Assembly (NCBI RefSeq): GCF_932526225.1
Contig: NC_064041.1
Location: forward strand, 1,872,699-1,936,698
Source: Nematostella vectensis
Lineage: Eukaryota; Cnidaria; Anthozoa; Actiniaria; Edwardsiidae
Direction of reading: 5' to 3'
DNA: 64,000 bases
Of the stretch, positions 1-10,846 are shown in pieces. The stretch's first letter is position 1. Each line of letters begins with the position of its first letter. The notes under the pieces are model-generated. The model was not told where the DNA came from. It saw only the letters and a list, made by a program, of their open reading frames with translations, and searched no databases. The position numbers and the translations under genes are program-made.

Positions 1-504
1 AAAAACTATGCTTTTGTGTCCAACAAAGCCTGTTTTTCTCTCGCTTGTACCCTTGCTATCGTGTCCTTCACGAGCCCCACCCATCCACCCATAGCGTGTT
101 GCACAGAAATCTGATGATGACGAGGAACTAATATTGAATTTCCTGAAACAATCTCGTTTGAGCGTTACCGAAATAAAGAAATCATGAAATCGGGGGGGGG
201 GGGGGGGGGGGTCTCACAGCCGCGCTCCTACTGGCTTCCTTATCAAGTGAAAAAGAAATGGGGAGCACGGGCCCCACCTATAGGCGTTACGACACTGCTT
301 TTTTATATGTTCCCTTAATCATCCTTACACGATAACACAAGGATCACGGGAGAGCTGCCTCCTCTACGATGCTAACACGGTCACCGCATTCTGCTTTTCG
401 ATTAGTCCGCTGCGATATTGCTAATTTATGCACCTTTGTTTAGGAATTACACCGCCTAAGTATGTTCTGAATATGTTTGGAAAAGCTAAAAAATTGCGAA
501 CAAT
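1..504. other. No gene seen; contains a poly-G run
   Basis: I see no coding exon or RNA gene here. A homopolymer of about 20 G sits at 192-211; its exact length is unreliable in any assembly. Confidence 0.6.
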
Positions 505-790
505 GTTTAAGTTGTGTAAGCACGTGTGGCCTAGTTGCTAGCGCGTCGGCCTTTTACTGCTGTGGCCGAGGTTCGAATCGGCTCAAACTGGGGATTTTTT
601 TCCGGGTTCCTGCCCTAACTGGAATTCGCGTCACAAGTGAGTTGACGTTTACACTGGGTACCAGAGTCTCGAGCTTCTGTCGTTTATTATGCCCGTTTGT
701 TTACTTCGCTCCTCTTTGTCAGTAAAGGGCGCAAAGTAAACGAACGAAGCTCAAAAGAATTTGGTACCCAGGGTAGTTGAAGTTATTGTT
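505..790 (+). mobile_element. tRNA-derived SINE
   Basis: The head of this block looks like a tRNA. An A-box-like TGGCCTAGTTGC lies at 527-538 and a B-box-like GGTTCGAATC at 570-579, with the roughly 30-bp spacing of a tRNA promoter. The two outer flanks do not form an acceptor stem, so this is not a functional tRNA gene. The sequence that follows has no coding character. Family knowledge: internal pol III promoters of this kind head tRNA-derived SINEs. The 3' boundary is a guess; no target-site duplication was found. Confidence 0.55.
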
Positions 791-1228
791 ATTCCATGTT
801 TCCAGTTTCCAGGAGGTGGAGTGGGTGACGATCAATCCCCTCTTTCGACGGGTTTCTAGTACAATACCTTACTTGCATTTAATTTTCGCAATTTCGCTAT
901 TTTTTTTAAAAAACCAGGTCACTTTATTTTTGCGATTTTGGGATTTTGAGACAATAAAATCAAGCAAAACAAGTTAATTTAGGATGTACCTTAATCATCA
1001 TAACTGTAACAAACTTCATCGAAAACATGAGTAGGCTAAATTTAGTTCCAAAAGAATCTATAAATACAGTTCAGAATTGTCCAACTCAACCCCTTACGCT
1101 GCTATATGTACATAAGACTACCGTAATCAAGGTATCATTTCCCCCGTGTTGAGCTCATTTTAGTTTATGCACCCCACCCCCCTACCCCATCTAACACCCC
1201 CTTAATCGAGCCTTTATGCGCCAGGGCA

Positions 1229-2143
1229 TCAATTTGTAATGGGATATACGTAGTTTGGCCTATCCCGTGAGCATTTGCACACGAGTTTCTTGAGAGCTTT
1301 GTTGTACTCAGGCATTCTGTACATGTAAATAAGTGGATCCCATAACGGGTTGAGCCCACAAAACAGGTTGATAGCCAAGTGCTCCACCACGCTCAGTTTC
1401 CTTTGAATATCTCTCGGAAGTTGCCACAGAACCAGGCTAGGAAACCATGACAACAGTGACGTCAGTATGACCAAAAGCAACGTCATCGCGAGTTTCCGCT
1501 CCTTCTGTACAGCGAGTTGTGAGGTGTTGTTGTGCTGCTGGTGTTGGAGCTTGACTTTGATGAAGATGACGAGATACGAGACAGCAATTATAAATAACGC
1601 CAGTATGGCTAACAAGGCGCCGGATTGTGCAATCACATTAAATTCGGCTATCGCTGCCAGCAGAAAGATCACAACAACGAACCACGTGACTATGCAGCAT
1701 GCTACGTACATCCGGGGATCACTGTTTCGATGACGTAATGGCCAGACTGTTGCGAACATGCGCTCCAGGGAGATGAGTGTGAGGGTAAACAGGTGAACAC
1801 CGGTGAGGACCACGAACGTACGGATGGGAGCACTCAGGGGGTTATCAGACGATCTGGGGAAAAACTGGAAATCCCCATCTAACGTCACGTGACTGATATC
1901 AATATTAATGAGGTAGTTGCACATCATTGGTGAAAAAACAGCTCCGTTGAGTGCGTCAGAGATGGCGAGATTGATCACCAGGTAAATGCTCTTCTTGCGT
2001 AGATGGCGGTTAATGAGGAATGTTGCTATGGCAAGTAGATTCATAGCAAAGATAACTGGGCCTCCGACAGCTACCATAGTTGATATGAAATACTGAAGGA
2101 CCTTTCTGGGGGTTTCGTTTTCTTGAAAATCCGTAGAATTCAT
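1229..2143 (-). CDS. Rhodopsin-like (class A) G-protein-coupled receptor
   Basis: A single uninterrupted 304-residue reading frame with seven hydrophobic segments. The N-terminus has two N-glycosylation sequons (NST, NET). TM2 carries LAISD, matching the LAxAD signature. TM3 ends LERMFATVWPL, an ERM version of the DRY motif. TM6 has SWFPS in place of CWxP, and TM7 has NPLWDPLIY, equal to the NPxxY region. ICL3 is Gln/Asn-rich and the tail has a CKCS motif that may be palmitoylated. Extracellular loop 2 is very short and lacks the usual cysteine. Start: the ATG gives a complete TM1. Family knowledge: plasma-membrane receptor signalling through heterotrimeric G proteins; ligand unknown. Intronless receptors of this kind are abundant in anthozoans. 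It stands alone, with no neighbour in an obvious unit. Confidence 0.9.
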   Translation of the reverse strand: MNSTDFQENETPRKVLQYFISTMVAVGGPVIFAMNLLAIATFLINRHLRKKSIYLVINLAISDALNGAVFSPMMCNYLINIDISHVTLDGDFQFFPRSSDNPLSAPIRTFVVLTGVHLFTLTLISLERMFATVWPLRHRNSDPRMYVACCIVTWFVVVIFLLAAIAEFNVIAQSGALLAILALFIIAVSYLVIFIKVKLQHQQHNNTSQLAVQKERKLAMTLLLVILTSLLSWFPSLVLWQLPRDIQRKLSVVEHLAINLFCGLNPLWDPLIYMYRMPEYNKALKKLVCKCSRDRPNYVYPITN

Positions 2144-4251
2144 GTTCAGTCACTCTCCACGTTTAATACTAGTGATCAGAAACAAAAGTGCACAAACAAA
2201 ACCAAACTTTCCTTCAGGCGGTGAATCCTCTAATATCATGGGACGAAACAGCATTCATAGAATTCGATATAGGTATTGGTTCACCTTTTAAGTTTTCAAG
2301 GTAGATTATTCCGCCGCATACTTATACTTTTCTTTCCCTTGGTGTAGTTTTTTCTAACCATTTTACGCCTTTGTGTTTGATGTCATGTCCTTATGATAAC
2401 TCCAGTGGCAATGCTATAAAATTTGAATGAATCTTCCTTACCAAAAATGCGATTCGAGGCAAAATCGACGTCTAAATTTGTTTAAATGTCTCGAATACAC
2501 AAAGGAAGTGCGCCAGGTGTAGCCATATAGTTCTCAGGTGACGAAATAGACGAAAACAAATAACATGACTATATATATGCGGTGTGAAACTTGCAGCCGG
2601 CCAAAGATGAAGAAAAAAGGTTAAAAAGTCACAAGAAAGTAATAAGAACTTGATGTTGTTTGCCTTTAACTGGTGTTTCTTCGGATAGTGTAGGAGCAAT
2701 AAAACAAATATTAATAAGAAGTGATAAAATAACATTACAGGTAAAAACTTTCACCAATCAAGATCGGTGAAAAACTCCCATCGATAACGATCAACCTCTG
2801 GTCGTATATTAGCTGAAACCATTACGAATATAAAACGGATTAACGGAAAGACTGGTGTGTGGGATTCATGTACGGTTTGGTCTCTGTATTATTTGTAAAG
2901 CATACGACTTCACAAATAGGTTAGCGTCTCATTTATTTGAACAGTATTCGATTACATTTTTTTATAAGAACGTAAGAACAAGGCTGGCTCGTTCTTACTT
3001 TTGGATCATCTAAGGCTGGAGATGCTCTTAAGGTTTTTTTAGATTTTAGTGTATATAAAAATATCATTCGCAATGAACAGTTAGAACAGTTAGAAACATA
3101 TGATCAATAGAAATTATATTAAGGTTTGTATTAAGAAAACAATTTGATTCTACAGTTTAGAACCCATAACACAAACAAAACAATATTTTGCTGCTATCTG
3201 AGCCTTGGAGTGTTCTCTTATCATGTTCTTAAAATTTGGTGAAATCTCAGGCTGGACTTTCTTATAAAAAGGTTTTTATATTAAAAAAGAGTATACAAAC
3301 AAATGTTTGCGCTGTACACATAAAAGACCATACCTTTCTAATAACTTCGATCGTATCATTGTATTAAAGCTAAAAACATTATCTTTCAACAAACAAAAAT
3401 GCGATAAAAATTGCTATTAGCCCACAGTATTAGTAATTCATATTTTATAAACTGTTGTTGCTAGGCAATTTTGAGTTTTGTTTTGTAGATATTTTAGTTG
3501 GATCAATCACCATTGACATCGTCCTATCCTGCGAGAATTTTATTATATAGTTTAGATTAGTAGTCTAGTGGCTCACAGAAGTAGGAGTAAAAAGCCAAGA
3601 ATCAATTTTAGTGTTAGTTTATTAGTATTAGATTCTCGCTCATGCTATGATATAAACAAACCCCGGATTCTCGGAACCAAGTGGGGAGTGGCCTGAATTT
3701 AGATGTCTGCATTAGAAAATATCAAGGTCTATTTGAAAAAAAAATGATAGATAAAGCAGGCCCGTGCATAGGATTTTTCTTGGGGGGGGGGAGTGCGAAC
3801 CCGAAAAAAGTGGACCTATTTTTTCTGGGGGGAGGGGAGTTTTCTGATAAAAATCTGCGTTCGCACCCTCCCCCCCCCAAAAAAAATCGGCCTGTAAAGC
3901 CTGGTACTTATATGGAAGTGTTGGTGGTTATTTTCAGCGATTGTTGGAATAAGAATATAGAAATGATTACGTATTATTTAACGAGGTTTCGGCAATTCTG
4001 CCTTTATCAGGAATAACAAGACTAAAGAAAATCGCCTCAGTGGTAGAAAATCCGATGGAAATAGCTGTTTTTATGAAACTCGGTATTGGGAGCGTAGACT
4101 GGGAGTGATTGATAGGAAGTCTGTCAAGTGCTAGCTCTCAGCTGGACAAAGAGAGAATGCTGTATAAACTCCAGGGTATCAGCTGGTGCAGCTTGCGACG
4201 CCTTCAAGCTAGCGAATACGACTAACATTTCATATAAGCTGTAAGCCTGCG
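2144..4251. other. Intergenic, AT-rich, no gene recognised
   Basis: No coding exon was recognised. At 3780-3798 and 3862-3888 a G-rich arm and a C-rich arm (AGTGCGAAC and GTTCGCAC cores) form an inverted repeat with about 65 bp between. The rest is AT-rich, with scattered copies of a short GTTCTTATAAAA-type motif that also occurs near 10.5 kb and 27.3 kb. Confidence 0.5.
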
Positions 4252-7200
4252 ATGGGTCTGCTTGGTATTTTACTGTTTAGTAGTTTGACAATCTGCGTCT
4301 TACCGGAACTCGGTGAGTACAAGGAATGCTTATAACGTAAAGGGAATGGGGCATTTTTAGAAAAAAAATACAAAATCGCCGTTTGAATCTTTTTATATTA
4401 ATGGCCATAACAACCTTCATGAAATTGAGAAGTCGAGCAAGCTTTATTTGGTTGACTTTGGTTGAATAAAGGGGACCGCATGTAGGCTGTTCTGTGTTAA
4501 TAATCTCCATCTGCCCTAAGTCAACGCAACAATAAAAAATGAAACTGACACGCTGGGGCCTACATGTTGTAACGTGCAAACAAACTAGTTGTACTCTGTG
4601 ACTTTTCTAGGCTCCACGTGTGGTCAACGTCCCGGTTGGACCCGAATCGTTGGGGGACATGATGCAGCACCTCATTCATGGCCCTGGCAGGTGTCGTTAC
4701 GCGAGGAGCTAGGACATACATGTGGAGGGACCTTGATCGCTCCTGAGTGGGTGGTGACTGCTACCCATTGCATAATCATGAATCCTTCGCCAAGTAGCTA
4801 CACCGTCGCGTTGGGTTAGTATGTCGTCTCTGGTTATGAAGACGTGTTGGGCTAGTATGACGTGTTGGGTTAGTATGTCGTCTCTGGTCATCAAGACGTG
4901 TTGGGCTAGTATGACGTGTTGGGTTAGTATGTCGTCTCTGGTTATCAAGACGTGTTGGGCTAGTATGACGTGTTGGGTTAGTATGACGTGTTGGGTTAGT
5001 ATGACGTGTTAGGTTAGTATGACGCGTTGGGTTAGTATGACGTGTTGGGTTAGTATGACGTGTTGGGTTAGTATGACGTGTTAGGTTAGTATGACGCGTT
5101 GGGTTAGTATGACGTGTAGGGTTAGTATGACGTGTTAGGTTAGTATGACGCGTTGGGTTAGTATGACGCGTTGGGCTAGTATGACGTGTTGGGTTAGTAT
5201 GTCGTCTTGGGTTATCATGACGTGTTGGGTCAGTATGACGTGTTTGGCTTGTATGAAGTGTTGGGCTAGTATGACCTGTAGGGTTAGTATGTCTTGTTGG
5301 GCTAGTATGACGTGTTGGGCTAGTATGACGTGTTGGGTTAGTATGACGTGTTGGGTTAATATGACGTGTTGGGTTAGTATGACGTGTTGGGTTAGTATGA
5401 CGTGTTGGGTTAGTATGACGTGTTTGACTTGTATGACGTGTTGGGTTAGTATGAAGTGTTGGGTTAGTATGACGTGTTGGGTTAGTATGACGTGTTGGGT
5501 TAATATGACGTGTTGGGTTAGTATGACGTGTATCGTTATTATGTCGAGTTGGGCTCGTATGGCGTGAGCTAGTATAGTGTGTTGCTGATTTGAAAGGTCA
5601 TCGCGAGAATTTGCCTTTTGCCCGGCAGAGGAGAAAAAAACAGAAAACAAAGAGTTCTTTTGTTTTTTGACAACCATATGAATATTGACTGTCGCATGAT
5701 CTGATGCGATTCGACCACGTTTCTGCGTTCTCGTCATTAAGGCCTTCAGCTAAAAGGGGAGTGATTAGCTAAAGGGGAGTGATTAGCTACAAGGGTTGTG
5801 ATAAGCTATAAGGGGAGTGATTAGCTACAAGGGGAGTGATTAGCTACAAGGGGAGTGATTAGCTAAAAAGGGAGCGATTAGCTGCCTGGGTAGTGATTAG
5901 CTACAAGGGGAGTGATGAGCTAAAAAGGGAGCGATTAGCTGCCTGGGTAGTGATTAGCTACAAGGGGAGTGATTAGCTACAAGGGGAGTGATTAGCTAAA
6001 GGGGAGCGATTAGCTATAAGGGGAGTGATTAGCTACAAGGGGAGTGATTAGCTACAAGGGGAGTGATTAGCTACAAGGGGAGTGATTAGCTAAAAAGGGA
6101 GCGATTAGCTGCCTGGGTAGTGATTAGCTACAAGGGGAGTGATTAGCTACAAGGGGAGTGATTAGCTTCAAGGGGAGTGATTAGCTACAAGGGGAGTGAT
6201 TAGCTAAAGGGGAGCGATTAGCTATAAGGGGAGTGATTAGCTACAAGGGGAGTGATTAGCTAAAAAGGGAGCGATTAGCTGCCTGGGTAGTGATTAGCTA
6301 CAAGGGAAGTGATTAGCTACAAGGGGAGTGATTAGCTAAAGGGTAGCGATTAGCTATAAGGGGAGTGATTAGCTACAAGGGGAGTGATTAGCTAAAAAGG
6401 GAGCGATTAGCTGCCTGGGAAGTGATTAGCTACAAGGGAAGTGATTAGCTACAAGGGGAGTGATTAGCTACAAGGGGAGTGATTAGCTAAAGGGGAGCGA
6501 TTAGCTGCCTGGGTAGTGATTAGCTACAAGGGGAGTGATTAGCTAAAGGGGAGCGATTAGCTATAAGGGGAGTGATTAGCTACAAGGGGAGTGATTAGCT
6601 AAAAAGGGAGCGATTAGCTGCCTGGGTAGTGATTAGCTACAAGGGAAGTGATTAGCTACAAGGGGAGTGATTAGCTAAAGGGTAGCGATTAGCTACAAGG
6701 GTAGTGATTAGCTACAAGGGGAGTGATTAGCTTCAAGGGGAGTGATTAGCTACAAGGGGAGTGATTAGCTAAAAAGGGAGCGATTAGCTGCCTGGGTAGT
6801 GATTAGCTACAAGGGGAGTGATTAGCTTCAAGGGGAGTGATTAGCTACAAGGGGAGTGATTAGCTAAAGGGGAGCGATTAGCTATAAGGGGAGTGATTAG
6901 CTGCCTGGGTAGTGATTAGCTACAAGGGAAGTGATTAGCTACAAGGGGAGTGATTAGCTAAAGGGTATCGATTAGCTACAAGGGTAGTGATTAGCTACAA
7001 GGGGAGTGATTAGCTTCAAGGGGAGTGATTAGCTACAAGGGGAGTGATTAGCTAAAAAGGGAGCGATTAGCTGCCTGGGTAGTGATTAGCTACAAGGGGA
7101 GTGATTAGCTTCAAGGGGAGTGATTAGCTACAAGGGGAGTGATTAGCTACAAGGGGAGTGATTAGCTAAAAAGGGAGCGATTAGCTGCCTGGGTAGTGAT

Positions 7201-9420
7201 TAGCTACAAGGGGAGTGATTAGCTACAAGGGGAGTGATTAGCTACAAGGGGAGTGATTAGCTACAAGGGGAAAGATTAGCTGCAAGGGAAGTGATTAGCT
7301 TACTTGACTTGAATAAGGAGAATCATATCGATTCATCCCGAATGCGGAAAAAAATGCAGGGTTCAATCTTTAAGGACCTACAAACCTTTTGGCTTTTTCT
7401 TGCTCCTTTACTTGATCTACTCATGACTTGGCTCTCCGCTTGCTGATGTTTATTAAAACAGTTATGTACGGATTAAACACCACCCCACTCACAGCATTCA
7501 TTTTCTTTAGGGGCTCACAGAAGATTGAGCTCCAACACTGCCGAACAGGTCATTAAAGTCAAACGAATATTCAAGCACAGCGGTTTCTCCATGTGGAGGT
7601 ATCGTGATGACATCGCTCTGCTTCAACTTGAGAGACCCGCGCAGCTGAACGACAGGGTCAACGTTGCCTGTCTCCCCTCCCCTGGGGATGTGCCGCCTGT
7701 AGGGTCCAAGTGCTGGCTGACGGGTACGATCCCTCCCATGAAATTATCCCTTGTTAGAGGGCGCGCGCTCACTTGGGTGGTCTCGCTCTTCACTCCAAAG
7801 AAAGGGGACGACAAATGGACAATTCAAGACTCACCCCTCATGATATCTAGTGCATTATGGGTAGGGAGTTGTGCGGTCCGTTTAATCAGATGGATTCTCT
7901 TGCTTTTTACTTCAAAGTATAGGAACAATGCAGGATCCGTCTTTGAGTTTGTATCAAGTGCATTACGGCTGCGCTATTTTAAATTCTCTTGCTCTTTCAA
8001 GGGATTGGAGAGATTTCACGCCTCCCTGATATTCTCCAACTCACTTTCGAAAGATCGATTCTATTCCTTTAATTCTCTCGTTATTTACTTTAAAAAATAA
8101 AGCGGATTTCAAAACTCCTTCCTGATGCTACCCCTATATATCATGGGGAGGTTGATACTTCCATTTAATAAGTTGAATTCTCTCGTCTAACGTAACAGGA
8201 TGGGGGCGACAGGTAGACAGCTCGGGACCCCTCCCTGATATCCTCCAGCAAGCACGAATACCCATCGCCTCTCATGAGGACTGCAAGCGAAAGTACGGCT
8301 CGGGGATCTACAGCTATACTCACTTGTGTGCCGGGGAGGCGAAACCCAACGCTGCGGGAGCCTGTCAGGGGGATAGTGGAGGACCTTTGGTCTGCGAGCG
8401 CAATGGACAATGGACGCTTTATGGAGTCGTGAGCTTCGGCGCGGGAAACTGTGAAGTGACCAGCTACACGGTGTACACTAAAGTCAGCAATTATTTAGAC
8501 TGGATAACGAAACGGGCAGGAAGTAAGTTACTGGAACTTCGACATTAGGTGTCCTTATTAACTTGTTTTTATTATAGAATTTATCAAAACAATACGGCAG
8601 CATATGCTGAATGATTCCTCCGACAAATCAAATGCGAGATGTTTAAACATTGAAGACTCTCAAAATGATTTTACGATCTCAAACCTCACTTGTCATTCGT
8701 CAGAAGTCAACGTAAACAAACATACTTAGTTTTAGTGTTTGCCAGGGCCAAAGCGCCCATTGAGGCTGAGGGGGAAAAAAGACCCACATTTTCTATATGG
8801 TACCCCAGTTTTTTTATGGTTTCTGTGTGGTACCCCTTACATCAAATTGTTCACTCCCCCATCTCCCTTATTTTCTTTTTTTAACGTAACCTTGACATCA
8901 CTTAACGATTTACTGGTTCATACATTTTTTCAACTTTCTGCATGAAGACGTAGCTTAGTGAAGATACCGTTTCCCAACAGATCTCGGAGTCGTCGGTACA
9001 TATCCACCTCTCATGACGTCACTACCCCCGGTAACCACCAGGCGAACCGCGGAGCCATCGACGCCGAAGCCAACTTCCGCCCCAACAAAACCCAATCCGA
9101 CAACAAGACCAGACTCGGGTTAGACCCAAATGTATAAACGTGTATTTTAAAGGTTTATGAAAAAAATTCTAAAAAAAAAATTGTTATCGTATTTCTTCCT
9201 AGAATAACTTCGTCACCGGGATTTTAACGGTTTATATTCTGGATTTGTTTTAGGTTGCGTCGATAAGGCCACTAACTGTAAAACTGCAGTGTCCATGTGC
9301 TACAGCCCCACCGTCAAACGATACTGCGTAAAAACATGCAGCGCATGTAAGAAAAAGAGAGATGAGGGCAAAGATGATGATAAAGCTGGGAGAGGGAAAT
9401 GCGGTGGCAAGGGGGAGTGA
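4252..9420 (+). CDS. Secreted chymotrypsin-fold (S1) serine protease with C-terminal ShKT domain
   Basis: Six exons join in phase to 368 codons: 4252-4312, 4611-4814, 7511-7723, 8199-8522, 8981-9118 and 9254-9420, all with GT/AG ends. Exon 1 is a signal peptide. Exon 2 has the activation site R-IVGG and the catalytic His in TATHC. Exon 3 has the catalytic Asp in DDIALL, and exon 4 the catalytic Ser in GDSGGP. Exon 5 is a Pro/Thr-rich linker. Exon 6 holds six cysteines in ShKT spacing (CVD, NC, MC, YC, TC, AC) and a Lys/Asp-rich tail. Family knowledge: S1 peptidases cleave extracellular proteins; ShKT modules are common in anthozoan secreted proteases and also occur as venom peptides. The S1-pocket positions read as Gly189, Gly216 and Thr226, so trypsin-like Lys/Arg specificity is unlikely and an elastase-like pocket is plausible. 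Intron 2 is filled by two minisatellites. Confidence in the exon model is high; the physiological role (digestive, venom or immune) is unknown. Confidence 0.9.
4811..5575 (+). repeat. 18-bp minisatellite carrying the exon-2 splice donor
   Basis: About 42 tandem copies of an 18-bp unit (TTGGGTTAGTATGACGTG and variants). The first copy overlaps the end of protease exon 2: the donor GTTAGT at 4815 is part of the unit, so almost every copy repeats a potential 5' splice site. The first three units alternate with a variant containing TCGTCTCTGG. The unit length is a multiple of three, so long spurious reading frames run through it on both strands. Confidence 0.95.
5746..7302 (+). repeat. 19-bp minisatellite with higher-order structure
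   Basis: About 80 tandem copies of TGATTAGCTACAAGGGGAG and variants. Variants (AAAAAGGGAGCG, GCCTGGGTAG, TTCAAGGGGAG, AAAGGGGAGCG) recur in a fixed order, giving higher-order blocks. It lies in the same protease intron as the 18-bp array, separated by about 170 bp of unique sequence. Confidence 0.95.
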
Positions 9421-9439
9421 TGATTTGTTACACCGCAAG

Positions 9440-10040
9440 GTGGAGGTATACAGGGGGAGCGGAGAGGTGATAGCGTTTGGACCTGATTAAGTGTACAAGG
9501 GGAGAGGGGATAGAGGTTGACTTTGGGTGATAGTCTTTGCGTGTGGACCTAATAATTGCGAAGTGTACAGGGAAAAGGGAGAAAGGTCGACTGTGTGGGA
9601 TAGTCTTTGTGTGTGGACCTGATTATTGCGAAGTGTACAGGGAAAGGGGAGAAAGGTCGACTGTGTGGGATAGTCTTTGTGTGTGGACCTGATTATTGCG
9701 AAGTGTAGGGGGAAAGGGGAGAAAGGTTGACTGGGTGATAGTTTTTGTTTATGGACCTGATTATTGCGGAGTGTACAGGGAGAGGTGTTGACTGAGAGTG
9801 GTAGTCTTCGTGTGTGGACCTGATAATTGCGAAGTGTACAGGGAGGGGGATTGACTGAGAGTGAGTCTTCGTGTGTGGACCTGACTATTGCAGAGTGTAC
9901 AGGGAGAGGAGAGAAATGTTGACTGAGAGTGGTAGTCTTCGTGTACTGACCTGATTATTGTGAAGAGTACAGGGAGAGAGGTTGACTTAGAGTGGTAGTC
10001 TTTGTGTACTGACCTGATTATTGTGAAGCGTGTGATGGGG
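9440..10040 (+). repeat. Tandem repeat of about 70-bp units downstream of the protease
   Basis: About eight diverged units, each containing GTGTACAGGG, a GACTG core, TAGTCTTTGTGTGTGGACC and TGATTATTGCGAAG. It starts about 20 bp after the protease stop codon, so it would lie in the 3' UTR if the transcript reads through. Confidence 0.85.
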
Positions 10041-10846
10041 CAGAGGAGGAGGGTAAGGTGATTTTTTTTCTTTTGACAAAAAAAATAATGTAATCAATGA
10101 ATTAGGTTATAATATTCCAGGACACCTTATAAACAGCTGTATATAACTGTAGATAATTATCGCCTCTTGTTACACGCTTGTCCTTTACATTGGGTCTCTA
10201 AAAGAACTTCACATTGTTCACATTGTTATTTTTATTTTTTAGGTTGAAGAACAAGCCAGGGACAGTATTAGAATTAACATAAAGATGTCAATAAAACACA
10301 CATCAAACTTCAAAGCTCTAGATATCCATATTGAGAGTCTGAAAGTTTTAGTCAGAAAATCCATGTAATCTCCCCACTCCCCTTCCTTCCCCCCAAAAAA
10401 ACCCTAACTCTTACTTCTTGTCGGGGTGTTGTTGAGCGTTTTCATTCAGAACAACAAGGACCTCAAGAGCAGTAGATAAGTACAGGAGTTTCCCATATAT
10501 AAGAACCTGCTTTCTACAAGGTTGGCCTAAACATTTTGAGCAATTTCTTATACATTTACTGCAAGGTTCTTATATAAAAGTGTATAAAATACCAAATGTT
10601 AGCCTAACAGGTTCTTAATTTCCAGGTTCTTATAGGTTGGGAACTACTGTTGTAAGTATAATCAAACGACTTTGCGAGCTTGCCCGATGAAATCTGGCGT
10701 CGGCTACGAAATACTCAATTTCTTATACTCTCCCTGGCGTTGGTCACAATTAGATCTTTTAGCTTAAATATCCCTATCACAGACATGGACCAAGCCCTAT
10801 GGCTGCGCGCCGTTTTCTCGCTGTTTGCTGCGTTGTTTGCTGCGTT
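10041..10846 (+). other. Gap between convergent protease and SURF1; poly(A) signal at 10290
   Basis: An AATAAA at 10290-10295 lies downstream of a T-rich tract and an AG at 10241-10242, so a short 3' UTR exon of the protease is possible. The remainder has no coding exon. Several GGTTCTTATA-type short motifs lie between 10470 and 10640. Confidence 0.4.

Noticed and set aside
520-592. Functional tRNA gene
   Set aside because: A and B boxes are present but acceptor and anticodon arms do not pair adequately.
477-725. 82-codon frame over the tRNA-like block
   Set aside because: It overlaps a tRNA-derived SINE; cysteine-rich look is accidental.
4821-5737. Long open frames with WVSMTC-like or ILTQHV-like repeats on both strands
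   Set aside because: They come from the 18-bp minisatellite, whose length is a multiple of three; they lie in an intron and are open on both strands.
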